Assembly (NCBI GenBank): GCA_964559835.1
Contig: CAZLJE010000020.1
Location: 1 to 64,000 of the forward strand
Source of the DNA: DAISJI01 sp964559835
GTDB taxonomy: Bacteria; Acidobacteriota; Terriglobia; Terriglobales; Acidobacteriaceae
DNA: 64,000 nucleotides
Reading direction: 5' to 3'
The notes under the pieces are model-generated. The model was not told where the DNA came from and did not search any database. It saw only the letters and a list, made by a program, of their open reading frames with translations. Below, one piece after another: positions 41,022-49,763 of the stretch. The stretch's first letter is position 1. Every line of letters begins with the position of its first letter. A program made the position numbers and the translations under genes.

Positions 41022-41890
41022 AGCTGCGGCTCGGGATTCCGAAGGGCAGCCTGCAGGACGCGACCATTCAACTGTTCGCGCGCGCGGGCTTCAACATTTA
41101 TCCCAACGGCCGCTCGTATTCGGCAACCACCGACGATCCCGAGATCGATTGCATGTTGATCCGGGCGCAGGAGATGGCCCGCTACGTCGAACACGGCGTC
41201 CTTGACGCGGGACTCACCGGTTATGACTGGGTCGTTGAAAGCGGATTGCAAGTCATCAACGTCGCCGACCTCGTGTACGCCAAGCAGAGCCTCGGACGCA
41301 AAGTGCGCTGGGTGCTCGCCGTCCCGGAAGACTCGCCGTACCGGAAAGCCGAGGACCTCGCGAATTGCATCATCGCCACCGAATTGGTGAGCGTCACGCG
41401 CACTTATTTTGAGAAGCTCGGCATCCCGGTGCAGGTCGAATTTTCCTGGGGCGCGACCGAGGTGAAGCCGCCCACGCTCGCCGACGCGATCGTCGAAGTC
41501 ACCGAGACCGGAAGCTCACTCCGCGCGAACCGGCTTCGCATCATCGAGACCGTCCTCGAATCCAACACCCAACTCATTGCCAACGCGAAAGCCTGGGAAG
41601 ACGCCGACAAGCGGCAGAAGGTGCAGAACATCGCGCTCATGCTGTGCGGCGCCATCGCGGCCCAGGGGCGCGTCGGCCTGATGCTGAACGTCGAGAAGAA
41701 AGATTTGGCGAACGTGTTGGCCGTCCTGCCCGCGCTCAAGCGTCCGACCATCTCCGCACTCTCAGACGACGACTGGGTGGCCGTGAACACCATCCTCGAA
41801 GAAAACGTCGTCCGCGACGTCATCCCGCGGTTGAAGGCAGCGAATGCGCAGGGAATCGTCGAATATCCGCTCAATAAGGTGGTGGTGTAA
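41018..41890 (+). CDS. hisG: ATP phosphoribosyltransferase, long form
   Basis: 290 residues. First step of the pathway. Periplasmic-binding-protein-like catalytic part (LGIPKGSLQDATIQLFARAG, LIRAQEMARYVEHGVLDAGL, EFSWGATEVKPPTLADAIVE with TETGSSLRANRLRIIE) and a C-terminal regulatory ACT-like domain (about 215-290), so it is the long form that is inhibited by histidine and needs no HisZ. ATGA overlap with hisI; its TAA shares one base with the hisD start. Confidence 0.96.
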   Translation: MKLRLGIPKGSLQDATIQLFARAGFNIYPNGRSYSATTDDPEIDCMLIRAQEMARYVEHGVLDAGLTGYDWVVESGLQVINVADLVYAKQSLGRKVRWVLAVPEDSPYRKAEDLANCIIATELVSVTRTYFEKLGIPVQVEFSWGATEVKPPTLADAIVEVTETGSSLRANRLRIIETVLESNTQLIANAKAWEDADKRQKVQNIALMLCGAIAAQGRVGLMLNVEKKDLANVLAVLPALKRPTISALSDDDWVAVNTILEENVVRDVIPRLKAANAQGIVEYPLNKVVV

Positions 41891-43134
41891 TGCGCATCGT
41901 TCGCGGAAGGAATGCGATTGCCGAAGTGGCACGGATCGCCACGCGCAGCGCCGCCGTCAACGCCGATGCCGAGAAGACAGCGCGCAACATTATCGCCAGC
42001 GTCCGTCGCGGCGGCGATAAAGCGCTGCTCCAGTTCGCGCGCAAGTACGACGCGCTGGGATCCCAGCCATTGCGTGTCACGGTCGATGAACTGGATCGAG
42101 CGCTATCCTCGGTGTCAGCGGACTTCAGGCGCGCGCTCGAGACCGCGTCCTGCAATATCCGGCAATTCTGCGAATGGCAGAAGCCCGCGGAATTTCGCCG
42201 CGAGATCCAGCCCGGAATCTGCGTCGGGCAGGTCGTGCGCCCTCTCGCTTCGGTCGGTTGCTATGTCCCAGGCGGACGCTATCCACTTCCTTCTTCGTTG
42301 CTGATGACCGTGCTGCCGGCGCAGGTTGCGGGCGTGCCGAGGATCGTTGTCGCATCACCGCGTCCGGCGCCGGAGACCCTGGCTGCGGCCGCGCTCTGCG
42401 GCGTGACAGAGTTCTACCGCATCGGAGGCGCGCAGGCCATCGCCGCGTTTGCCTATGGAACCACGAGCGTCCCGCGCGTCGACAAGATTGTCGGGCCGGG
42501 AAATAAATTCGTCACTGCGGCCAAGAAGCAGGTCGCGTTCGACTGCGGCATCGATTTCCTGGCCGGTCCGACCGAGGTTCTGATCGTCAGCGACGGTGGC
42601 GACCCGCAATTCATCGCCGCCGACCTCGTTGCGCAGGCGGAGCACGATCCCGACGCGTCGGCGATGTTCATTACATCGTCGCTCGATCGCGCGGACGATG
42701 TGAAGCAGGCCGTCGCGCGCATGTCGTTCGACAACGCGACCGCGCGCCAGTCGCTGAAGGCGAACGGCGCGATCCTGGTTGCGTCCTCCCGCGAGCAGGC
42801 GATCGAGTGGGCGAACGCGATCGGCCCGGAGCACATCACGGTTGACGCCGCCGACGTTGCGGCGATCAGTTCAGCCGGTTCGATCTTCGTGGGGCAGTAT
42901 TCGCCGCAAGCGCTCGGCGACTACGCCTCGGGCCCCAACCATGTCCTGCCGACCGCGAATGTCGCGCGTTTTCGCGGCGGGTTGAGCGTGTCGGACTTCC
43001 TCAAGGTCATCACTGTGCAGGAAGTCTCGCGGGAAGGGCTGCAGCGGATCGGGCCCGTGGTCGAGACCCTGGCCGAGGCCGAAGGCTTGAAGGCGCACGC
43101 GGAATCGGTCCGCGCGAGGTGCGCCCATGCTTAA
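41890..43134 (+). CDS. hisD: Histidinol dehydrogenase
   Basis: 414 residues. Last two oxidation steps, NAD and zinc dependent. Motifs: VGCYVPGGRYPLPSSLLMTV, VDKIVGPGNKFVTAAKKQVA, FDCGIDFLAGPTEVLIVSDG, AQAEHDPDASAMFITSS, catalytic/zinc His in GPEHITVDA and the GPNHVLPT block. It ends eight bases inside hisC. Confidence 0.97.
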   Translation: MRIVRGRNAIAEVARIATRSAAVNADAEKTARNIIASVRRGGDKALLQFARKYDALGSQPLRVTVDELDRALSSVSADFRRALETASCNIRQFCEWQKPAEFRREIQPGICVGQVVRPLASVGCYVPGGRYPLPSSLLMTVLPAQVAGVPRIVVASPRPAPETLAAAALCGVTEFYRIGGAQAIAAFAYGTTSVPRVDKIVGPGNKFVTAAKKQVAFDCGIDFLAGPTEVLIVSDGGDPQFIAADLVAQAEHDPDASAMFITSSLDRADDVKQAVARMSFDNATARQSLKANGAILVASSREQAIEWANAIGPEHITVDAADVAAISSAGSIFVGQYSPQALGDYASGPNHVLPTANVARFRGGLSVSDFLKVITVQEVSREGLQRIGPVVETLAEAEGLKAHAESVRARCAHA

Positions 43135-44200
43135 GCCGGCGGCAGCGGTCCGAAATCTGAAGCAGTATCATCCGCCGCTCGGCGGACGCGAGGGACTGCG
43201 CCTCGATTTCAACGAGAATACCGCGGGCTGCTCGCCGCTGGTGTTATATCGTCTGCGGCAGCTATCAGCCGACGATCTGACGCGTTATCCCGAACGCGAG
43301 CCGGTGGAAGCAGCGGTCGCGGAGTGGCTTGGCGTTCCAGCGTCGGAGGTCCTGCTGACGAACGGCGTCGACGAAGGCATTCACCTCCTGTCCGAAACTT
43401 TCCTTGAACCGGGCACGGAAGCGCTGGTCATCGTGCCGACTTTTTCGATGTACGAAATCTATGCGGCCGCGACCGGCGCGCGCGTGGTGAGCGTACAGGC
43501 GGAGCAGGATTTTTCATTTCCGTTCCAGCGCGTGCTCGACAGCATCACACCGATGACGCGGCTCATTGCCATCGCGAATCCGAATAATCCGACCGGCACT
43601 GTCGCGCCGCGTGCATCGCTTGTTGCCATCGCCGAAGCCGCGCCGCAAGCCGCCGTGCTGGTCGACGAAGCCTATTACGATTTTTACGGCGAGTCCCTGA
43701 TCGGCGACATCGAACGCCTGCCGAATCTATTCATCGCCCGGACGTTCTCGAAAGCATACGGACTCGCTGGATTGCGCGTCGGCGTGCTGATAGGGAACGC
43801 CGCGCATATTGCCTCGATCAAGCGTGTGGCTTCGCCGTACAGCGTGAACGCCATCGCGCTCGCCTGTCTGCCGGAGGCGATCCGCGACACGGAATATGTG
43901 ACCAGCTATGTCGCCGCCATCCGGCGCAGTCGCGCGCGTCTCGAGGCAGAGTTGAAAGAGCTTGGCCTGACGTTCTGGAAGAGCCACGCGAACTTTGTCC
44001 TTGTGCGATTCGGCGCTGCACGCGAGGCGTTCGTTGCACGGATGCGCGCCTGCGGCATTCTAGTGCGCGACCGCGATAAGGATCCGGGCTGCGCCGGATG
44101 CGTGCGCATCACCGTCGGCACCGACGAGCAGACCGACGTCCTGATCAGCGCGCTCCGCTTCGTCATCGGCGAGCTTCGCGCCGAGGAGGTGTCGGCGTGA
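43127..44200 (+). CDS. hisC: Histidinol-phosphate aminotransferase
   Basis: 357 residues. PLP enzyme of fold type I. Motifs: LDFNENTAGCSPLVLYRLRQ, LTNGVDEGIHLLSETFLEPG, ANPNNPTGT, VDEAYYDFYG, PLP lysine in ARTFSKAYGLAGLRVG and a C-terminal Arg in VRITVGTDEQTDVLISAL. Its stop TGA overlaps the GTG start of hisB. Confidence 0.96.
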   Translation: MLKPAAAVRNLKQYHPPLGGREGLRLDFNENTAGCSPLVLYRLRQLSADDLTRYPEREPVEAAVAEWLGVPASEVLLTNGVDEGIHLLSETFLEPGTEALVIVPTFSMYEIYAAATGARVVSVQAEQDFSFPFQRVLDSITPMTRLIAIANPNNPTGTVAPRASLVAIAEAAPQAAVLVDEAYYDFYGESLIGDIERLPNLFIARTFSKAYGLAGLRVGVLIGNAAHIASIKRVASPYSVNAIALACLPEAIRDTEYVTSYVAAIRRSRARLEAELKELGLTFWKSHANFVLVRFGAAREAFVARMRACGILVRDRDKDPGCAGCVRITVGTDEQTDVLISALRFVIGELRAEEVSA

Positions 44201-44784
44201 GGCGCGCTGCATTGCACCGCAAGACCAATGAAACGGACATCCGGCTCGCGCTGACCCTCGACGGCAGCGGCAAATACGAGGTCGCGACCGGCATCCGCTT
44301 CCTCGACCACATGCTCGAGCTGTTTGCGCGTCATGGCGGCTTCGATTTGAAGTTGGCCGCCAATGGCGATCTCGATGTCGACCAGCACCACACGGTCGAA
44401 GACGTCGGAATCGCTCTCGGCGAGTCGTTCGATCGCGCTCTCGGCGACAAGAAGGGCATTCTTCGCGCCGGGTATTTCCTCATGCCGATGGATGAAACAC
44501 TCGGCCTCGCCGCCGTCGACTTCGGCGGACGCGCCCAGGCGGTGGTGGACACCAAGGTGCGGATCCGCTTGGTCGGCGACCTGCAATCGGAACTCGTGTA
44601 CGACTTCTTCGAAGGCTTCGCTCGCGGCGCACGGGCCAACATTCACGTTAAGGTCATGTACGGCCGCTCCAACCACCACAAGATCGAGGCGCTATTCAAG
44701 GCATTCGCGCGTGCGTTGCGCTTCGCCTGCTCGCGTGACCGCCGCCTGGCGAAGATGTTGCCGAGCACCAAGGGGCTCCTGTGA
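44197..44784 (+). CDS. hisB: Imidazoleglycerol-phosphate dehydratase
   Basis: 195 residues from GTG 44197 (GTGA overlap with hisC). Single-function dehydratase, no HisN phosphatase domain. Manganese ligands visible: GIRFLDHMLELFARHGGFDL, DVDQHHTVEDVGIALGESFD, and the second set in RSNHHKIEALFKAFARALR. Its stop overlaps hisH (GTGA). Confidence 0.96.
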   Translation: MRRAALHRKTNETDIRLALTLDGSGKYEVATGIRFLDHMLELFARHGGFDLKLAANGDLDVDQHHTVEDVGIALGESFDRALGDKKGILRAGYFLMPMDETLGLAAVDFGGRAQAVVDTKVRIRLVGDLQSELVYDFFEGFARGARANIHVKVMYGRSNHHKIEALFKAFARALRFACSRDRRLAKMLPSTKGLL

Positions 44785-45374
44785 TCGTCATCATCGACTA
44801 CAAGGCCGGGAATCTCGCGTCGGTGGCGAAGGCCTTCGCACATCTCGGGCAGGACGTCCGCGTCACCGACAATGCCAATGTCGTTGCCGAGTCGTCGAAA
44901 ATCGTTCTTCCCGGTGTAGGCCATTTCTCCGCGACGAGCGCGTTGGACGGCGACATGCGCAACGCGATCTTGCAGGCCATCGCCCGCGGCGTTCCATTCC
45001 TCGGCATCTGCGTAGGCATGCAGTGGCTCTACGAAGCGAGCGAAGAAGCGCCCGCGACCAAAGGCCTCGGAATCGTTAAGGGTTGCTGCGCGCGTTTCTC
45101 GAGCGAAGTAAAGTCGCCACACGTCGGGTGGAACGCGCTGCAGCCCCGCGCAAACTCTCGACTGCTGCGAGGCATCGGCGACGACGCGTTCGTTTATTTC
45201 ACGCACTCCTATCGTGCACCGGTTACAGATGACACTTGCGCCATCACCAGCTATGGCGGCGATTTTGCGGCGGCGGTCGAGCGCGACAACGTCTTTGGTG
45301 TTCAATTCCATCCCGAAAAATCCGGCGCTGCCGGACTCGCGCTGCTGCGCAATTTCGTGGAGTTGGCATGCTGA
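44781..45374 (+). CDS. hisH: Imidazole glycerol phosphate synthase, glutaminase subunit
   Basis: 197 residues from GTG 44781. Class I amidotransferase: oxyanion loop VLPGVGHFSATSALDG, nucleophile Cys in FLGICVGMQWLYEASEEA and catalytic His/Glu in FGVQFHPEKSG. Partner of HisF. Ends seven bases inside hisF. Confidence 0.97.
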   Translation: MIVIIDYKAGNLASVAKAFAHLGQDVRVTDNANVVAESSKIVLPGVGHFSATSALDGDMRNAILQAIARGVPFLGICVGMQWLYEASEEAPATKGLGIVKGCCARFSSEVKSPHVGWNALQPRANSRLLRGIGDDAFVYFTHSYRAPVTDDTCAITSYGGDFAAAVERDNVFGVQFHPEKSGAAGLALLRNFVELAC

Positions 45375-46132
45375 CCAAGCGCATCATCGCTTGCCTGGAC
45401 GTGGATGCCGGACGCGTGGTCAAGGGCACGCGCTTCGTGCAATTGCGTGACGCGGGCGATCCGGCGGAACTTGCGGCGGCTCACGCGGAAGGCGGCGCCG
45501 ACGAGATCGTCCTGCTCGACATCACTGCCACCCACGAGAAGCGCACGACGCTGCTCGATACGGTCCGCCGCACCGCACGGCAGCTGTTCATCCCGTTCAC
45601 TGTCGGCGGAGGCATCGGTTCGCTCGACGAAGCATGCGCTGTATTCGACGCCGGCGCCGACAAGCTCGCCATCAATTCCGCCGCACTTCGCACGCCCGAA
45701 CTGATCGGCGCCATCGCGCAGCGCTTCGGCTCGCAGGCGGTGGTCGTTTCGGTGGACGCAAAGTCGGACGGCAACGGAGGCCACGAGGTGTACGTCCATG
45801 GAGGCCGCAAGCCGACCGGCCGCGCGGTGCTCGACTGGGTGCGCGAGGCCGAACAACGTGGCGCCGGCGAAATCCTGCTGACGTCGATGGACCGCGACGG
45901 CACGCGCAGCGGCTTCGATTGCCCGCTAACGGCTGCGGTAGAGCAGGTGGTGTCGATCCCGGTGATCGCCTCCGGCGGCGCCGGATCGGTTCAGCACTTT
46001 GTCGACGTCTTCCGCGACGGCCGCGCCGATGCTGCCTTGGCGGCCAGCATCTTCCATTTTGGCGTGCACGACATCGGCGGCCTCAAGCAGCAACTTGCCG
46101 CCGCGTCGATCCCGGTGAGGTGGCCATGCTGA
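45368..46132 (+). CDS. hisF: Imidazole glycerol phosphate synthase, cyclase subunit
   Basis: 254 residues from ATG 45368. Beta/alpha barrel with catalytic Asp in IIACLDVDAGRVVKGTRFVQ, EGGADEIVLLDITATHEKRT, phosphate loops TVGGGIGSLDEACAVFDAGA and IASGGAGSVQHFVDVF, second Asp in LLTSMDRDGTRSGFD. Ammonia from HisH enters through the barrel. Ends seven bases inside hisA. The order F then A is the reverse of the common A-F. Confidence 0.97.
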   Translation: MLTKRIIACLDVDAGRVVKGTRFVQLRDAGDPAELAAAHAEGGADEIVLLDITATHEKRTTLLDTVRRTARQLFIPFTVGGGIGSLDEACAVFDAGADKLAINSAALRTPELIGAIAQRFGSQAVVVSVDAKSDGNGGHEVYVHGGRKPTGRAVLDWVREAEQRGAGEILLTSMDRDGTRSGFDCPLTAAVEQVVSIPVIASGGAGSVQHFVDVFRDGRADAALAASIFHFGVHDIGGLKQQLAAASIPVRWPC

Positions 46133-46839
46133 TCCCTTCCATCGACCTGATGGGCGGGCGCATCGTGCAGCTCGTCCAGGGCGAACGCAAGGCGCTGGAG
46201 TTCTCGGATTTCGAATATTGGATCGAGCGCTTCGCCTCGTTTCCGCTGGTGCAGTTGATCGACCTCGATGCAGCCATGAACCAGGGCGACAACCGCGCGC
46301 TCCTGGGCCGGTTCACCAGCCGGCTGCCATGCCAGGTCGGCGGCGGGATCCGCAGCGCCGACATCGCGCAACAGATACTTGAGATCGGCGCGCGACGGGT
46401 GATCGTCGGTTCCGCCCTGCTGAAAGCCGGACAGGTGAACACCGAATTCGCGCGCGCGCTCGTGGATGCCATCGGCCGCGAACGCATCATCGCCGCGGTC
46501 GACTCCAGGCACGGACGCGTCGCGGTGCAAGGCTGGAAGGAAATATCGCCTCTCGCGCCTGCCGACGCCATGCGCGCGCTCGAGCCGTACTGCGGCGGCT
46601 TCCTCTACACGCACGTCGACACCGAAGGGCTCATGCAGGGGATTCCGATGGATGTGGTTCGCCGACTGCGCGGGTCAACCAGGCTTCCGCTCACCGTCGC
46701 AGGCGGTATTACGACGCAACAGGAGATTGACGAACTCAACGGCATCGGCGTCGACGCGGTGGTCGGGATGGCGATCTACACCGGAAGGTTACAGCTCGGT
46801 GACGCTGATTCTCCTCGGCAGGTGCGTGATTCGATTTGA
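46126..46839 (+). CDS. hisA: ProFAR isomerase
   Basis: 237 residues from ATG 46126. Barrel related to HisF: MLIPSIDLMGGRIVQLVQGE (catalytic Asp8), QLIDLDAAMNQGDNRALLGR, CQVGGGIRSADIAQQILEIG, LYTHVDTEGLMQGIPMDVVR (second Asp) and LTVAGGITTQQEIDELNGIG. Fourth step of the pathway and last gene of the operon. A weak hairpin (46914-46930) follows. Confidence 0.96.
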   Translation: MLIPSIDLMGGRIVQLVQGERKALEFSDFEYWIERFASFPLVQLIDLDAAMNQGDNRALLGRFTSRLPCQVGGGIRSADIAQQILEIGARRVIVGSALLKAGQVNTEFARALVDAIGRERIIAAVDSRHGRVAVQGWKEISPLAPADAMRALEPYCGGFLYTHVDTEGLMQGIPMDVVRRLRGSTRLPLTVAGGITTQQEIDELNGIGVDAVVGMAIYTGRLQLGDADSPRQVRDSI

Positions 46840-46929
46840 ACGTCGTTCCGCTTCGATCGAATCCAAACAGGGAAACGACAAAAACCTGTTCCGCACCTGC
46901 TGTAGAGCGTTAGATGCGAACGCGTCGCA

Positions 46930-48738
46930 TTAGTTTTGCAGGGCGGGTTCCAGGGGCGCCCCTGGCAACGGGGTGGAGTGCTTCGGATCGAGAATCCGGT
47001 GCAGTCTCTGCCGGCCGAGATACTTCACCAGTACGGCGGGGTCTGCTTGCCGCACGTCGACGATCACCAGGCCGTCCAGCACATTGGAAAACCGTTCGTC
47101 TTGGCTAAAACAGAGCAGCCTTCCGCCCAGGCCTGTGTACTGTCGGATGAGCACCGGAATGCCCTTGCGATCGGGCTCCATATGGGCGACTTCCCGCGAG
47201 AGCGAATCCACGTCAGGCACATGGGCAAGGAACATAGCTTCCCAAGGGAGTAGCTTGCGGCGATGTTGAACGCAGCGCGGCCTGACCAGCCCGCGAAGCG
47301 GATCGGAGTGATGCTGGATGTCGAAGTATCGCGTGATCAACTCGCGCGACTTGTCGGTGTAACCGCGGCTGATGCTGACTGCCCCCAGCAATACCGTCGC
47401 TCCGCCCTGGCGAGCGAGATACTCGCCAATGCCACGCCAGAGCAGGAAAAGAGGCGAGTATTGTTTCTGGTACTGGGGAGCGACAAATGACCTCCCCAGT
47501 TCGACCGCCGGCCCAACCGCGCGAAAGAACTCGGGTTTGTATTGAAACAAAGTGGAGGTGTAGAGCCCCTTCACGCCGAATCGCCCGAGCACCTCGTTGG
47601 TGCAGGTCAATCGATACGCGCCGGCGATGGTGCGGTCCGTCTTGTGCCAGAGCACGAGGTGGTCGTAGTACTGATCGAATTCGTCGAGGTCAAGCGCCTT
47701 ACCCGTGCCCTCGTTGACGGCACGAAACGACGCTTCGCGGCTTCGTCCTATGTCGTGTAAGAGCGCTGGAAATCTGCTTCCTCGCGTCAGGAACAGTTCG
47801 AAGTCTCCGCTTTCCTCGATCAGTCCGCCCGCGACCCTGAGCGCCTGGAGCTCACCTTCAATCCGGTACCTGGGCACCTCGTCGGCGACAGCATGCCGAA
47901 CTGCCTTGAGATTTTTCGGCTTGTGCGACTCGACACGATTAGCGACCGAATAGGTGCGCCATCGAGCTGTCTGCGTGACGGCACCCTCATCGCCGAGCCG
48001 CTGTATATCCTTCCGGGTAACGGCCTGGCCCACGCCGAAACGAACCGTGTTCCCCCTCTTCTTCAATAGTTCTCGCGGAAGTTGCAAGGTGCGCAACAGG
48101 GGGTGAACAAGTCCGAGCAAGTGAAACGGAAGCGTGTTCCGGCCCTCGAAATACAAGGGGACGATGTCGCATTCGGCGCGGCGGGCAATGCGGGCAGCGG
48201 TCAGGCTCCATTCCGGATCGGTCACGCTACCGTTCTGAACGTTGAGATGAGATACCTCTCCGGCCGGAAATGTCGCCAGCAGTCCGCCTTGCTGCACCCA
48301 CCGCAATGCCGAGCGCAAGGCCGTGGCGTTCGAGAAAGGACTCGCCGTGTCGAACGGATCGACAAAGAAGCAATGCTCTTCCAGGCCGGGAATGCAGCGG
48401 AGGATCCGGTTCGCCAGGAGGCGTACATCGGGCCTGATACGTACCAGGACGCTCAACAGCACCGCCCCGTCGAGAAATCCGAAAGGATGATTCGCCACCA
48501 CGATAGCGGGGCCGCTGTGGGGGATCCCCGGGCCCAAGGTGACCTGTTCGGTCGTGATTTCCAGCGCGTCGAGCAGCGCTACGGCAAACATTTGCGAGCG
48601 TCGCGCGCGGACGCCGGCATAGAGGTCACGAAGTTCCCGAATCGGGACGGTGGGAATGTCGGCTTTAACATCGCCCTCGATGATCGCCCGCCGAAGAGTC
48701 TCCTCGAACGCGGTGGGGCTGAACGCAGCGCCTAACAT
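46930..48738 (-). CDS. Bifunctional acyltransferase, PlsC + OlsB-like GNAT (OlsF-like)
   Basis: 602 residues with two domains. N-terminal PlsC-type acyltransferase (about 50-260): HX4D motif in IVVANHPFGFLDGAVLLSVL, then FFVDPFDTASPFSNA, ATFPAGEVSHLNV (FPEG-like) and VPLYFEGRN. C-terminal acetyltransferase-like domain (about 285-560, Acetyltransf_5/OlsB type): LLHDIGRSREASFRAVNEGT, DLDEFDQYYDHLVLWHKTDR, IAGAYRLTC, GRSFVAPQYQKQYSPLFLLW. This order is that of OlsF, which makes ornithine lipids from ornithine in two acyl transfers. The ornithine specificity is inferred. ATG 48738. Confidence 0.82.
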   Translation of the reverse strand: MLGAAFSPTAFEETLRRAIIEGDVKADIPTVPIRELRDLYAGVRARRSQMFAVALLDALEITTEQVTLGPGIPHSGPAIVVANHPFGFLDGAVLLSVLVRIRPDVRLLANRILRCIPGLEEHCFFVDPFDTASPFSNATALRSALRWVQQGGLLATFPAGEVSHLNVQNGSVTDPEWSLTAARIARRAECDIVPLYFEGRNTLPFHLLGLVHPLLRTLQLPRELLKKRGNTVRFGVGQAVTRKDIQRLGDEGAVTQTARWRTYSVANRVESHKPKNLKAVRHAVADEVPRYRIEGELQALRVAGGLIEESGDFELFLTRGSRFPALLHDIGRSREASFRAVNEGTGKALDLDEFDQYYDHLVLWHKTDRTIAGAYRLTCTNEVLGRFGVKGLYTSTLFQYKPEFFRAVGPAVELGRSFVAPQYQKQYSPLFLLWRGIGEYLARQGGATVLLGAVSISRGYTDKSRELITRYFDIQHHSDPLRGLVRPRCVQHRRKLLPWEAMFLAHVPDVDSLSREVAHMEPDRKGIPVLIRQYTGLGGRLLCFSQDERFSNVLDGLVIVDVRQADPAVLVKYLGRQRLHRILDPKHSTPLPGAPLEPALQN

Positions 48739-49042
48739 GGGGCGCAGCTTACCCGGCGCTAGTTAACCCAACATCACAGGCATATTGATATCAGGTAAAT
48801 CTGTGTTGCCTTCTGTGGATCGTACGGGGCAGGTGTGCCGACGCGGAACGGGGGTGAAAACCCCTAACGTGCTGTGTGGAATAAGTTCTTTGGTAGAGGC
48901 GCTTCATCCGCCACAAGTAAGAGGCTACTGAACGCGAGCACCCCTTGGTGATGGACGCCAGCCGCTATTGGGTGCGCATCTAATCCTGTCGGTTGCACTG
49001 CTGCCACGACATGAGTTTGTGACGTGAAACTTGGAGGCCGAA
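48739..49042. other. Gene-free stretch of 304 bases
   Basis: Separates divergent genes. A small GGGG-TGAAAA-CCCC hairpin lies at 48851-48864. No repeat family, no long frame and no clear promoter pair were found; it presumably holds the promoters of both neighbours. Confidence 0.5.
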
Positions 49043-49477
49043 ATGTCAACCCGTGTAGACGTGTTCGACACAACGATTCAAAAAACGATCAACCTGCTGA
49101 ACGATATATGCGGTGAGTTTGGCTGGCCTGAAGAGCGTCGGTTCCAGGCATACAAAGCATTACGATCGGTGTTGCATGAAATCAGAGACCGGCTTCCGGT
49201 GACTGAATCCGCAAATTTCGCAGCACAACTGCCGATGCTGGTGCGTGGATTTTATTATGAGGGATGGAAGCCCGAGAGCGTCCCCAAGAAAGTTCATCGT
49301 CAGGAGTTCTTAGATGAGATCCAGGCGACGTTCCAGTTAGCCGTCGATGGAGGTCCGGAGAGGTTGGTGAACGGGGTTCTCCTGGCGTTGAGCAGGCACA
49401 TTGAACCGGGCATCATCGACGACATCAAGGAGGAATTTCCTGCTGATCTCCGCTCTCTATTAAGTCCGGCTGCCTGA
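49043..49477 (+). CDS. DUF2267 protein
   Basis: 144 residues from ATG 49043, with GGAGG at 49033-49037. All-helical: FDTTIQKTINLLNDICGEFG, RRFQAYKALRSVLHEIRDRL, AQLPMLVRGFYYEGWKPESV (the diagnostic LP-x-x-x-R-G-x-Y-Y-x-G-W) and a C-terminal repeat-like half. The family is of unknown role and is often found near stress or host-interaction genes. Followed by the perfect 35-bp palindrome. Confidence 0.88.
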   Translation: MSTRVDVFDTTIQKTINLLNDICGEFGWPEERRFQAYKALRSVLHEIRDRLPVTESANFAAQLPMLVRGFYYEGWKPESVPKKVHRQEFLDEIQATFQLAVDGGPERLVNGVLLALSRHIEPGIIDDIKEEFPADLRSLLSPAA

Positions 49478-49480
49478 AGA

Positions 49481-49559
49481 GCGATGTTTGGTGTAACAGC
49501 CAGGCTTGCCTGGCGATACGGTGCCGCCAGGCAAGCCTGGCTGTTACACCAAACATCGC
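49481..49559. repeat. Perfect 35-bp palindrome, CAGGCTTGCCTGGCG family, copy 2
   Basis: The 35-base arm at 49481-49515 (from GCGATGTTTGGTGTAACAGC to GCTTGCCTGGCG) is exactly inverted at 49525-49559 around the nine-base loop ATACGGTGC. Copy 1 is at 35861-35921. Confidence 0.95.
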
Positions 49560-49587
49560 GGGCACAATGATGGCAAGAAGAGAAGAA

Positions 49588-49664
49588 TGGTCGGGACGAC
49601 TGGATTTGAACCAGCGACCCCCTGCACCCCAAGCAGGTGCGCTACCAGGCTGCGCTACGTCCCG
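49588..49664 (-). tRNA. tRNA-Pro (anticodon TGG)
   Basis: 77 bases including an encoded CCA end. Acceptor stem CGGGACG / CGTCCCG, D-arm GCGCAGCCTGGTAGCGC, anticodon stem CCTGC / GCAGG around TTGGGGT with anticodon TGG, and T-arm CTGGTTCAAATCCAG. A single tRNA, not part of a cluster. Confidence 0.96.
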
Positions 49665-49704
49665 ACGAGAAGATGGGGCAAGGTCATTTTAGCAGACCAA
49701 GTGG

Positions 49705-49757
49705 TTGCGAAATCGAGTGATTTAGTAATTGGAAGAGCCAATTACCCGATTCCGCAA
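49705..49757. repeat. Imperfect inverted repeat, TAATTGG / CCAATTA family
   Basis: TTGCGAAATCGAGTGATTTA then GTAATTGG (49705-49732) faces CCAATTACCCGATTCCGCAA (49738-49757), loop AAGAG. Between tRNA-Pro and the DUF59 gene. Similar words at about 9780-9840 and 59108-59136. Confidence 0.75.
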
Positions 49758-49763
49758 TGAGCT

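Noticed and set aside
46914..46930. Terminator of the his operon
   Set aside because: ATGCGA/TCGCAT is only 6 bp and the T-run is weak (TAGTTTTG); noted but not strong enough to call.
49506..49760. 84-codon frame beginning with MVGTTGFEPATPCTPS
   Set aside because: This is a translated tRNA-Pro gene read from the wrong strand, a well-known false protein.
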